64,000 bases of DNA from Planctomycetota bacterium. Its GTDB lineage: Bacteria; Planctomycetota; UBA1135; UBA2386. This document shows positions 41,815-49,564 of this stretch, one piece after another. A program made the translations under genes and the position numbers. The stretch lies in assembly GCA_016795295.1 (NCBI GenBank), contig JAEUHP010000007.1, positions 20,315 through 84,314 of the forward strand, given 5' to 3'. The notes below the pieces were generated by a model. That model saw only the letters and a list, made by a program, of their open reading frames with translations, was not told where the DNA came from and made no database searches. How positions within the stretch are numbered: the stretch's first letter is position 1; each line of letters starts with the position of its first letter.

Positions 41815-43880
41815 TTGTCGGATCCTCGGGAGCTGGGGTCGGCGGCGGGCCGGCAGAATCGATCGAGCCAAGCGAAGTACTCGCGTTGCCACAGCACGCC
41901 GTTCTGCGGCTGCAGCACCCAGTGGCCCTCGTCGGGGAAGGTGAGCAGGCGACTCGGCACACCCTGCAACTGGGCCGCCGTGAACGCTTGCAGGCCCTGG
42001 TCGTACGGCACGCGGTAGTCGCGTTCGCCGTGGATCACCAGCAGCGGCGTGCGCCAGTTCGCCACGTACCGATGTGGCGAGAAGCGCCGGTAGAGCTCGC
42101 CGACCTCGGGCGACTTCCAGAACGGCCCACCGAGATCCCAATCGACGAACCAGAGTTCTTCGGTCGCGAGATACATGCTCTCGAGGTTGAACACCCCACA
42201 GTGCGCGATCATCGCGGCGAAGCGGTCGCCGGCGTTGCCCATCAGCCAATACACGGAATAGCCGCCGAACGACGCCCCGACCGCAGCACAGTGCTGGCGG
42301 TCGATGTACGGCCGCGCCTGCATGGCATCGGTGACCGCGAGCAGATCGCGCATCGCCTGGCCACCCCAGTCGCGCGAGATCTGGTCGTTCCAGGCCTGGC
42401 CGAAGCCGGGCAGGCCGCGCCGGTTCACCGCCGCGACCACGTAACCGCGCGCCGCCATCAAGTGGAAGTTCCAGCGCAGCGAGAAGCCCTGCCCCACCAT
42501 CGACTGCGGACCGCCCTGGCAGAAGAGGATCATCGGGTAGCGGCGCGCAGGATCGAAGCCGGGCGGCTTCACCACGAAGGCGTGGATGCGCTGGCCGTCG
42601 CTGGCCGGAAACCACTCGGCTTCGACGCTCGGCAGGGCCAGCTCGGCGAACGCGCGGCCGTTGTGGTCGGTGAGCGGTGCGATGGCCCCGGTGGCCACGT
42701 CGATGCGCACCACCTCGGCCGGACGCTCCATGCTGGTGCGCAGCGCGTAGACGGTCGCCCCGTCCGGGGCGACCTGCAGGCCCGACAAGGCGTGCCGGCC
42801 TTGGGTGACCGCGTGCGCCCGCGGTTTGGTCAGCGGCGTGCGGTAGAGCTGGGTGGTGCCTTCGGTCTCGACGGTGAAGAACAGACTCTGGCTGTCGGCG
42901 GTCCAGCGCAGTTCGTGCACCGAAGCGTCGAAGTCCGGCAGCAGCTCGCGATTCACGCCCGAACGGCGCTCGTGCAACATCAGCCGCAGCCGGTCGGCTT
43001 CGAAGCCGGCCCGCGCCATGCTGACGAACGCGATCCACTGGCCGTCGGGCGAATAGACGGGATCCTGGTCGTAGCCGGGCAGCTCGGGGGTCAGGTTGCG
43101 CGCCGTGCCACCGCCGACCGGCACGGCCCACAAACTGCTGTCGGTGCTGACCGCGCGGTTCGGCACCCGCGCCGCCGTGTAGCAGAGCTCCTGGCCGTCG
43201 GGCGACCAAGCCATCTGCTCCACACCGCCGAACGGCGGCAGCGGTGTGTCGACCGCTTCCCCCGCCAGCAAGTCGCGCGGCCCGCCGCCACCGGTGAACG
43301 GCTGCACGAACAGGTGGCTGTAGCTGCCATCGCGCCAGTGGTCCCAGTGCCGCACCATCAAGGCGTCGTAGGCTCGGGCCTTGGCCAGCGGCAGGTCGGG
43401 GTGGCGCGCCGCCAGCCCCGGCTCGACGGCCACGTCCTGGGTGTAACTGAAATGGGTGCCCCGCGGCGACCACCGCACGTTCGCCGCCCCGCCCGCCACG
43501 GGAATCGACACCTTCGGGCCATCCCCCACCGGCCAGACGGTGAGCCCGTCCGGGGTCACCACCGCCACTTGGTCCCCGGTCGGCAGCCAGGCCGGGGCAC
43601 TGCCGGGGCCGAGTTCGCGGGGTTCGGCACCCGCAGTGCCGAGGTCGAGCAGCCACACCGTGGCGGCACTGCGATTCTGCGCCAAGTCCGTGCGCCGCAC
43701 CACGTAGGCGAGGTGGCGGCCATCCGGTGCCAGGGCGAGTTCGCCCACGCGAAGCAGCCCCCAGAGGGACTCGGGACTCAGCAGGGTCTGGGGCGGCACC
43801 GACGGTGGCGCCTGGGCGGGTACGGACACGACGGCCAACGCCGAGGCCAGGATCGCTTGGCATCGCGGGGAAGGGCGCAT
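41811..43880 (-). CDS. S9-family prolyl oligopeptidase-like peptidase (exported)
   Basis: The protein has 689 residues from ATG 43880; two ATGs 9 and 12 bases earlier are possible. A signal sequence ('CQAILASALAVVSVPAQA') leads to a propeller domain (about 35-420) with 'MAWSPDGQELCYTA' and 'VYSPDGQWIAFVSMA' blades. The alpha/beta hydrolase domain has the nucleophile Ser near 537 in 'GASFGGYSVYW', Asp in 'VIHGERDYRVPY' and His in 'DEGHWVLQP', a complete triad. It likely cuts short peptides outside the cytoplasm and is coupled to the M49 gene. Confidence 0.92.
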   Translation of the reverse strand: MRPSPRCQAILASALAVVSVPAQAPPSVPPQTLLSPESLWGLLRVGELALAPDGRHLAYVVRRTDLAQNRSAATVWLLDLGTAGAEPRELGPGSAPAWLPTGDQVAVVTPDGLTVWPVGDGPKVSIPVAGGAANVRWSPRGTHFSYTQDVAVEPGLAARHPDLPLAKARAYDALMVRHWDHWRDGSYSHLFVQPFTGGGGPRDLLAGEAVDTPLPPFGGVEQMAWSPDGQELCYTAARVPNRAVSTDSSLWAVPVGGGTARNLTPELPGYDQDPVYSPDGQWIAFVSMARAGFEADRLRLMLHERRSGVNRELLPDFDASVHELRWTADSQSLFFTVETEGTTQLYRTPLTKPRAHAVTQGRHALSGLQVAPDGATVYALRTSMERPAEVVRIDVATGAIAPLTDHNGRAFAELALPSVEAEWFPASDGQRIHAFVVKPPGFDPARRYPMILFCQGGPQSMVGQGFSLRWNFHLMAARGYVVAAVNRRGLPGFGQAWNDQISRDWGGQAMRDLLAVTDAMQARPYIDRQHCAAVGASFGGYSVYWLMGNAGDRFAAMIAHCGVFNLESMYLATEELWFVDWDLGGPFWKSPEVGELYRRFSPHRYVANWRTPLLVIHGERDYRVPYDQGLQAFTAAQLQGVPSRLLTFPDEGHWVLQPQNGVLWQREYFAWLDRFCRPAADPSSRGSDK

Positions 43881-44003
43881 GGGCCTCATCATCGCCACGA
43901 GCCCACGCCGATGCCATGGCGGCGTCCCCGGACCGGGAAGGATTGCGCCGCCCGTTCGTCCAACACGTGTTCCCAAGCACCGATCCGCTACACTGCCCTG
44001 GAC

Positions 44004-44420
44004 ATGAACCGCCCGCAACCCACTCCCCGCCGCCACCCCGCCGAAGCCGGCTTCACGCTGGTCGAGATCATGGTCGTGATCGTGATCCTGGGCCTGCTCG
44101 CCACCCTGGTGGCGAAGAACGTGATCGGCGCCAGCGACGAAGCCCGCATCAAAACCACCCTGTCCAATCTGAAGCAGGTCCACGACTGCGTGACCAGCTA
44201 CGCCACCGAGAAGGGCAAGCTGCCGTCCTCCCTGGAGGAGCTGACCAGCGACGAGGCCCAGTCCAAGACTTGGTATCTGGCGGAAGTGCCGGTCGACGCC
44301 TGGGACAATCCGTTCCAGCTGCGCGGTGACAACAAGCGCGACTTCGAGGTCACCAGCAACGGTCCCGACGGCATCGAGAACACCGAAGACGACCTGTCCT
44401 CGCGCAAGAAGAAGGAATGA
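44004..44420 (+). CDS. Type II secretion pseudopilin GspG-like
   Basis: This 138-residue protein has a prepilin leader cleaved after Gly in 'EAGFTLVEIMVVIVILGLL', with Glu at +5, then the hydrophobic helix. The C-terminal 'VDAWDNPFQLRGDNKRDFE' and 'SNGPDGIENTEDDL' match the major pseudopilin fold with its calcium-binding loop. It is the first gene of a four-gene pseudopilin operon (G, H, I, J) with gaps or overlaps of 4 bases or less. The peptidase, ATPase and GspF genes are not in the window. Confidence 0.93.
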   Translation: MNRPQPTPRRHPAEAGFTLVEIMVVIVILGLLATLVAKNVIGASDEARIKTTLSNLKQVHDCVTSYATEKGKLPSSLEELTSDEAQSKTWYLAEVPVDAWDNPFQLRGDNKRDFEVTSNGPDGIENTEDDLSSRKKKE

Positions 44421-44423
44421 GCG

Positions 44424-45023
44424 ATGCCGCGCGGCAGCCGCCTTCGCCCCCCGCCTCGCGTTGAGACCCGCCACGCCGCGGGTTTCACGCTGATGGAGCT
44501 GCTGGTCACACTGACCGTGATGGCCATGCTGTTCGCGTTGGTGCTGCCCAACCTGGGTGCGTTCGTACCCACCGCCCGGCTGCAGGGCAGCGGCAAGCAG
44601 CTGCTGCGCACCATCGATTGGGCACGGTCGGAAGCGCGGATCCAGGCCCGGCCGATGACGCTCGAGCTCGACCTCGACCACGCCCGCTGGCGCGTCGTGC
44701 TGCCGCCCGAACTGCGCCTCACCCGCGACCAGGACGAAGAGGAGCTCATGGAGTGGGCGCTGGACTGGAACGAACTGGAGACCGGCGTGGTGTTCGGCAC
44801 CGTGGGCGATGCCAAGCACGGTCCAGCCAAGAAGGGCGTCTACCGCCTCGAATTCGACGCCCACGGCTTCAGCAGCGACCAGATCGTGGTTCTGCGCATG
44901 CCCAGTGAGCCGAAGCTGGTGTGGGCGCTGACCCTGCGTGGGCTGACCGGCGCCGTGACCGTGATCGAAGCCGAGGACGGCAACGAACCCGAACTCCAGT
45001 ACGTCGAGGAGGGCGCCTTCTGA
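44424..45023 (+). CDS. Pseudopilin GspH-like
   Basis: This 199-residue protein has the leader ending 'HAAGFTLMELLVTLTVMAML' with cleavage after Gly and Glu at +5. The following domain is beta-rich, with 'LRTIDWARSEARIQARPMTL' and 'VYRLEFDAHGFSSDQIVVL', as in GspH/FimT proteins. A stretch of acidic residues ('RDQDEEELMEW') lies in a loop. It begins 3 bases after gspG and its stop overlaps the next ATG by 1 base. Confidence 0.88.
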   Translation: MPRGSRLRPPPRVETRHAAGFTLMELLVTLTVMAMLFALVLPNLGAFVPTARLQGSGKQLLRTIDWARSEARIQARPMTLELDLDHARWRVVLPPELRLTRDQDEEELMEWALDWNELETGVVFGTVGDAKHGPAKKGVYRLEFDAHGFSSDQIVVLRMPSEPKLVWALTLRGLTGAVTVIEAEDGNEPELQYVEEGAF

Positions 45024-45853
45024 TGGTTGTGCCGCGCTCGGCGCAGGGGGTGGCATCGCAACGGCTCGCGCCACAGGCCGGCCCGCGGCCGGACTGCACG
45101 CAGCCGGACTACACGCAGCCGGACTACACGCAGCGGGGCTTCACCTTGCTCGAAGCCCTGGTCGCGCTGTCGATCGTGGCCATGATCGTGCTGAGCTTCC
45201 TCGGCATCCGCACCACGGCACTGACCGACGCCACCCGCGCGCGCAACTGGCGCCTCGCGCGGGAGATCGCCGAAGAGAAGTTGTCCGAAGTGCAAGCCGG
45301 CGCCCTCGAGAACGCCGTGCAGTCCGGCGAGGAACGCCGGCTGGAGAAGTTCCCGGGCTTCAGCTACCGGTTGGTGGTCGGCGAGAATGCCGTGACCCGA
45401 CTCGAATCGGAGCTGGCCTCGTCCGCAGCCGGCGAAGACGAGGTCGCCAACGACCGGATCGACTGGCAGCGCAACCGCGAGCAGTTCCGCAAGGCCAGCG
45501 CCCGCGGCCTGTCCGCCATCGACTACCACGACAAGTTGGTCGAGGAAGAGAACCAGCGCCTGCTCGAGAGCAAGGCACCCAGCGAAACCGACCTCGAGCA
45601 GCTGGCCGTGGTCGTCTACTTCCCCAAGCTGGATCCGGACTACGAAGGCCAGCGCGACGCGCTGCTGATCAAAACCCGCGTGCCGACCCTGGCCCTCTCG
45701 GGCATGACCCCCGACGAGGCCGCCGTGGTCGCTGCGGCCAAAGGCGAAGGCGCCGCAGCCACCCCCGGCGGCGCAACGCCGGGCGGTGCCGGCGGCACCG
45801 GTTCTGCGAATTCCGGTTCCAGCGCCACAGGCGGCGCCAAAGGCCCCAAATGA
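45023..45853 (+). CDS. Pseudopilin GspI-like with an unusually long leader
   Basis: This 276-residue protein has the prepilin site 'QRGFTLLEALVALSIVAMIV' only after about 37 residues, much longer than usual. The extra leader is made partly by three 15-base repeats encoding 'CTQPDYTQPDYTQ'. The mature part shows 'ARNWRLAREIAEEKLSEVQAG', typical of GspI, followed by a charged insert. The C-terminal Ala/Gly/Ser-rich tail is not typical. It starts at an ATG overlapping the gspH stop (TGATG) and overlaps gspJ by 4 bases. Confidence 0.85.
   Translation: MVVPRSAQGVASQRLAPQAGPRPDCTQPDYTQPDYTQRGFTLLEALVALSIVAMIVLSFLGIRTTALTDATRARNWRLAREIAEEKLSEVQAGALENAVQSGEERRLEKFPGFSYRLVVGENAVTRLESELASSAAGEDEVANDRIDWQRNREQFRKASARGLSAIDYHDKLVEEENQRLLESKAPSETDLEQLAVVVYFPKLDPDYEGQRDALLIKTRVPTLALSGMTPDEAAVVAAAKGEGAAATPGGATPGGAGGTGSANSGSSATGGAKGPK
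45091..45135 (+). repeat. Three 15-bp tandem repeats in the gspI leader
   Basis: Units GGACTGCACGCAGCC, GGACTACACGCAGCC and GGACTACACGCAGCG lie head to tail. They differ at one or two bases and keep the frame. They encode the peptide repeat before the prepilin cleavage site. Confidence 0.9.
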
Positions 45854-46917
45854 CCCGTTCCTCCCGCACCCACGCTGCCGGCTTCACGCTGATCGAAGTG
45901 TTGGTCGCCATCTCCATCACCGCAACCGTGATGCTCACCGTGGGCACCACGTTCCGCGTGATGGTCGATGCGCGCGACGTCGTCGACGAGTTGACCGAAT
46001 CGACCGAAGCGGGCCCGCGGATCCTGAACCTGATCGAGCGCGACCTGCGGAGCCTGTGGACCTACAACATCGGCAACAACGCCGTGCTGCGCGGCCGCAG
46101 CCTCGACATCGGCAGCTTCGAAGCCGACCGCATCGACTTCCTCTGCACGACGCAGGCGGTCGGGTACGTGCTGAACGCCCAGAGCCAGCCGCGCCGGCCC
46201 GCCGTCTGCGAAGTCGGCGACTGGCTGAAGCCGAACCCGCGCTACCGCGACCTGATGGAACTGTGGCGCCGCGAAGACCCGATGGTCGATCGCGACCTGA
46301 TCACCCAAGGTTCGTTCCAGCTGGTGCACGACCGGATCAAGTACTTCAAGATCTCCTACTTCAAGACGCTCGGCAACAAAGCCGAGGAGCTGCACGAGTG
46401 GGACAGCTCCGCCGACGACCAGTTGCCGCGGCGCATCCGCATCGAGTTCCAGATCGAGCGCCGCCGTGGCAGCGGCAACACCGTGAACGCCGTCGAGATC
46501 GACGACTTCGAAGACGCAGAGAAGAAGTACGTGCGCCACTTCGTGCTGGACGCCGACGCCGTGGATGCCCTGCGCTCCAGCGAAGCAGTGATTCCCTTGC
46601 TGCCGGTCGAGCCCGAGGTGCAACAGGGCAGCGGCCCAGCCGGCCCAGCCGGCCCCGGTGGCCCGGCCGGCCCAGCGGGGCCCGGCAGCATCGTCACCAA
46701 GGGCAGCGCGACGACCACCACCGCCACCAGGAACGGGCCGGGCATGCCCGGCGGCGAACGCGGCACCGGCATGCCGAACGCACCCCGCATTCCCGGCCAG
46801 ATCCCCGGGGGCGGCTTGCCGCCGGGCCTCGGCGAGATCCTGCGCGGCGGCGGCGGCGCGGGCGGACTCGGCGGCATCTTCGGCGGGGGTGCGGGCGGCG
46901 GCCGCGGCGGCCGCTGA
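45850..46917 (+). CDS. Pseudopilin GspJ-like with collagen-like and Gly-rich tail
   Basis: This 355-residue protein has the leader 'HAAGFTLIEVLVAISITATV' with the expected Gly cleavage site. 'STEAGPRILNLIERDLRSLW' is the GspJ-type helix, followed by a beta domain with 'ADRIDFLCTTQAVGYVLNA'. From about residue 258 the protein changes to low complexity: 'GPAGPAGPGGPAGPAGPG' collagen-like triplets, then Gly-rich 'GGGGAGGLGGIFGGG'. Such a tail is not part of known GspJ proteins and might be a surface-exposed or interaction segment. It is the last gene of the operon. Confidence 0.85.
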   Translation: MTRSSRTHAAGFTLIEVLVAISITATVMLTVGTTFRVMVDARDVVDELTESTEAGPRILNLIERDLRSLWTYNIGNNAVLRGRSLDIGSFEADRIDFLCTTQAVGYVLNAQSQPRRPAVCEVGDWLKPNPRYRDLMELWRREDPMVDRDLITQGSFQLVHDRIKYFKISYFKTLGNKAEELHEWDSSADDQLPRRIRIEFQIERRRGSGNTVNAVEIDDFEDAEKKYVRHFVLDADAVDALRSSEAVIPLLPVEPEVQQGSGPAGPAGPGGPAGPAGPGSIVTKGSATTTTATRNGPGMPGGERGTGMPNAPRIPGQIPGGGLPPGLGEILRGGGGAGGLGGIFGGGAGGGRGGR

Positions 46918-46920
46918 CCG

Positions 46921-46973
46921 GCCACCGCCGCCCCGGCGACCGAGTCGCCGGCCGCGGCGGCGGACGTTGCGTT
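46921..46973. repeat. 53-bp direct repeat, copy A, with internal hairpin (REP-like)
   Basis: It matches copy B at 47040-47092 in 51 of 53 bases. The centre holds a perfect stem CCGGCGAC (46933-46940), loop CGA, GTCGCCGG (46944-46951). It lies between gspJ and a REP-associated transposase gene, the arrangement expected for REP sequences bound by such enzymes. Confidence 0.75.
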
Positions 46974-47039
46974 GGCCCGGTCGGCTCCGGGCGCTCCGGC
47001 CACAGGCCGGCGCTGCCCGGACCCGCAGGCCGACGCCCG

Positions 47040-47092
47040 GCCACCGACGCCCCGGCGACCGAGTCGCCGGCGGCGGCGGCGGACGTTGCGTT
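47040..47092. repeat. 53-bp direct repeat, copy B, with internal hairpin (REP-like)
   Basis: This is the second copy, 119 bases after copy A, with the same stem CCGGCGAC (47052-47059), loop CGA, GTCGCCGG (47063-47070). It ends about 80 bases before the transposase ATG. The bases between (around 47120-47160) include the only A/T-rich stretch in this area, GGTATATTTCTGCTAAATC, which could hold a promoter. Confidence 0.75.
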
Positions 47093-47173
47093 CGCATGGG
47101 GGGAGATGGGGCGATTTGCGCGTGGTCCTTGCGCTGAAGGTATATTTCTGCTAAATCAACTGCGTCCAGAGCC

Positions 47174-47899
47174 ATGCCGCGCCGAGCCACAATGCCACGC
47201 CGCCGTCTCGAGCAAGCCGAACTGCCGTTCCGCCAGCATGGTGGGGCGCGCCGCGGGGCCGGCAGGAAGCCAAAGGGTCTGCAGCCCGGCGTCGCGCACA
47301 CGAAGCGCGCCGCATTGCCCGCGCGGCATCCGGTGCACGTGACCGTGAAGTTGCGGCAAGGGCTGCCCAAGTTGCGCCAGCCCCGCGAGCGCGCCGTGCT
47401 GCTGGCGGCGTTCGCCCAAGCCAAGCAGCGCGCCGGCCGCACCGGCAGAGCGTTCCGCCTCACCCACTTCGCGATCCTCAACGACCACCTGCACCTGATC
47501 GCCGAAGCCGAGGACCGGGAAGCGCTGGCGCGCGCCGTACAAGGGCTCTTGATCCGCATTGCCCGCGCGCTCAACAAGGTCTGGCAGCGCCGCGGCAGCC
47601 TGTTCGCCGACCGTTACCACGACCGCGCGCTGACCACACCGCGCGCGGTGCGCTCTGCCCTGCGTTACGTGCTCGCGAACGGCAAGAAACACGCCGCCGC
47701 AGGGCGCGCCGTCACCGTGCCGCAGGCGCTCGACGTCTACACCTCGGCGCCGTGGTTCGACGGCTTCGTCGAGTCCATCACCGTGCGCGGCGTCGCGGCC
47801 TTGCCCCCGCCGGTGGCGCCCCCACGCACCTGGCTGCTCACCCTCGGCTGGCGCCGCCGGGGCCTGCTTTCGGTGCACGAATTGCCCAACACCGCATGA
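47174..47899 (+). CDS. REP-associated tyrosine transposase (IS200/Y1 family)
   Basis: This 241-residue protein has the HUH-type motif 'FAILNDHLHLIAEAEDREAL' (His-x-His, about residues 101-111) for metal binding. 'NKVWQRRGSLFADRYHDRAL' and 'SALRYVLANGKKH' follow, where the Tyr is the expected nucleophile. The N-terminus is basic with 'GARRGAGRKPKG', an AT-hook-like DNA-binding stretch seen in this family. Upstream lie two hairpin-bearing direct repeats. Such proteins cut and join single-stranded REP DNA and are usually single-copy, domesticated enzymes. The frame is intact, so it may be active. Confidence 0.88.
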   Translation: MPRRATMPRRRLEQAELPFRQHGGARRGAGRKPKGLQPGVAHTKRAALPARHPVHVTVKLRQGLPKLRQPRERAVLLAAFAQAKQRAGRTGRAFRLTHFAILNDHLHLIAEAEDREALARAVQGLLIRIARALNKVWQRRGSLFADRYHDRALTTPRAVRSALRYVLANGKKHAAAGRAVTVPQALDVYTSAPWFDGFVESITVRGVAALPPPVAPPRTWLLTLGWRRRGLLSVHELPNTA

Positions 47900-48018
47900 G
47901 TCCCCTCAGCCCCAGCGCCCGGCCCCATGGGCGACCCGCCATCAGCCCACCCGCAAGGCCCGGCCCGATCCTCAGGACGGCTGGAGCGAACCGCCGATTC
48001 GTTCGTCGTTCCGCCACC

Positions 48019-49488
48019 ATGAACACCCCGCAGCTCCCCCAAGCCCCCCGCCTCGCCTCCTGGTTGGCCGCGCTGGCCGCGTTGGCTTGGCTGCCCGCCC
48101 AGGAAGGGCTGCGCCAACGCCCCGCGGTCCTGCAGGCCACCGAAATCGACAGCGCCGAACGCGAGCTGCGCACCACCCCGGTGGTGCGCGCGGTGCAGCG
48201 CGCCGCCGACAGCGTGGTCAGCATCTACCTGCAGACGCCCCAGGCGCGCGGCCGACGGCCGATCACCCAAGGGCAGGGCTCGGGCGTGATCCTCGACGAA
48301 ACCGGCCTGTGCATCACCAACTGGCACGTGGTGGCCGCGGCCCTGCAGGCCGACGACCGCACCCTGCCGATCGGCATCGAAGTCAAGCTGCGCGACGGCC
48401 GTTCGCGGCCTGCCGTGGTGCTGAGTTCGTCGGCCAACCACGACTTGGCGCTGTTGCAGATGCGGCTCGAAGCCGACGAGAAGGTCAAGCCGATCGAGAT
48501 CGCGCGTTCCGCCGAACTGATGATCGGCGAGACGCTGGTGGCGATCGGCAACCCGCAGGGCCACGCCAACACCGTCACCGTCGGCGTGCTGTCCGCGACC
48601 GGGCGCGAGATCGCCGTGCGCTCCCCGGACGGCCAACTGCGCGAATACAAACAACTGCTGCAGACCGACGCCGCGATCAACCAGGGCAACAGCGGCGGTG
48701 CTTTGCTGGACATCACGGGCCGACTGGTCGGCATCAACAACGCGATGGCGGTCGGCGCCGAGAACATCGGTTTCGCCATCCCGATCGATTTGGTGCGCGA
48801 AGTGTTCACCAAGGAATTGGTGCAGGGCGAGAACTTCGCCATGGCGGCGGATTCGCCCTGGCTCGGCATCGACGTCACCGACCAGGAGGGGCAGGTGGTG
48901 GTCGCCGCAGTGCAGTCCGGCAGCCCAGCGGCCAAAGCCGGCGTCGAACGCGGCGACGTGCTGCTGCGCATCGACGAACAACCGCTGCGCTCCGGGCTCG
49001 ACTACCAGCGCCGGCTGGTCGACGCACGGCTGCAGCGTCCGTTGCCGCTGCAGCTGCGCCGCGGCAGCCGTGAGCTGCAGGTCGAGGTGGTGCCCACCAC
49101 TGCGACGCACAGCCTGTTGCTGTCCCTGGTCGGCGCCGAGTTCGAGGAGATCGACACCAAGAGCGCCGAAGCGGTGCTGCGCCGCGCCACCCGGGCCTTC
49201 TACGGGACCCGCGGCCTGCGCGGCGAACCGATGCTGCCGTCCACCCTGCGCCTCGCCGCCGTGCAGCAGAACTCACCCGCCGAGGCCCTCGGCCTGCAGC
49301 CAGGCGACGTGGTGTTCGCGGTGACCTTGGTCGCCGGCTTCCGCGAACGCGAACATCCGCTGCTGTCGGCGCGCGATCTGCTGCAGGTGCTGCAGCAGTT
49401 CCAAGGCCGCGCCGTGCGCATCTCGGTGCTGCGTGGCGACGAAGAACTCACCGGGCTGCTCGAAGTGCGCAGCCCACGCCGCCGCTGA
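48019..49488 (+). CDS. HtrA/DegP-like serine protease (S1C) with two PDZ regions
   Basis: This 489-residue protein has a signal peptide ('LASWLAALAALAWLPAQ') that places it in the periplasm. The triad is His103 ('TNWHVVAA'), Asp142 ('NHDLALLQ') and Ser225 ('NQGNSGGALL'). 'GENIGFAIPIDL'-type residues follow in 'AENIGFAIPIDLVREV'. Two PDZ-like regions come after: about 280-355 ('VQSGSPAAKAGVERGDVLLR') and about 405-480 ('QQNSPAEALGLQPGDVVF'). The family degrades misfolded envelope proteins. It is convergent with the cytochrome gene, and the transposase gene precedes it in the same direction. Confidence 0.93.
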   Translation: MNTPQLPQAPRLASWLAALAALAWLPAQEGLRQRPAVLQATEIDSAERELRTTPVVRAVQRAADSVVSIYLQTPQARGRRPITQGQGSGVILDETGLCITNWHVVAAALQADDRTLPIGIEVKLRDGRSRPAVVLSSSANHDLALLQMRLEADEKVKPIEIARSAELMIGETLVAIGNPQGHANTVTVGVLSATGREIAVRSPDGQLREYKQLLQTDAAINQGNSGGALLDITGRLVGINNAMAVGAENIGFAIPIDLVREVFTKELVQGENFAMAADSPWLGIDVTDQEGQVVVAAVQSGSPAAKAGVERGDVLLRIDEQPLRSGLDYQRRLVDARLQRPLPLQLRRGSRELQVEVVPTTATHSLLLSLVGAEFEEIDTKSAEAVLRRATRAFYGTRGLRGEPMLPSTLRLAAVQQNSPAEALGLQPGDVVFAVTLVAGFREREHPLLSARDLLQVLQQFQGRAVRISVLRGDEELTGLLEVRSPRRR

Positions 49489-49541
49489 CGCGGCGCCGCG
49501 TCGCGCGACGCACGCCCGACAGCCAGCCGGTCGCCGCAAAC

Positions 49542-49557
49542 CCTGCCGAGAGGCAGG
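49542..49557. terminator. Short GNRA-capped hairpin between convergent genes
   Basis: CCTGCC (49542-49547) and GGCAGG (49552-49557) form a 6-bp stem closed by GAGA, a stable GNRA tetraloop. It lies 8 bases from the end of the cytochrome gene on the minus strand and 54 bases after the HtrA stop. It is too short to be certain. Confidence 0.4.
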
Positions 49558-49564
49558 CCAGCCG

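Noticed and set aside
39760..43980. Single 1407-codon frame joining the M49 peptidase to upstream sequence
   Set aside because: The lipobox start at 41814 and the S9 peptidase in another frame show that the upstream part is a shadow.
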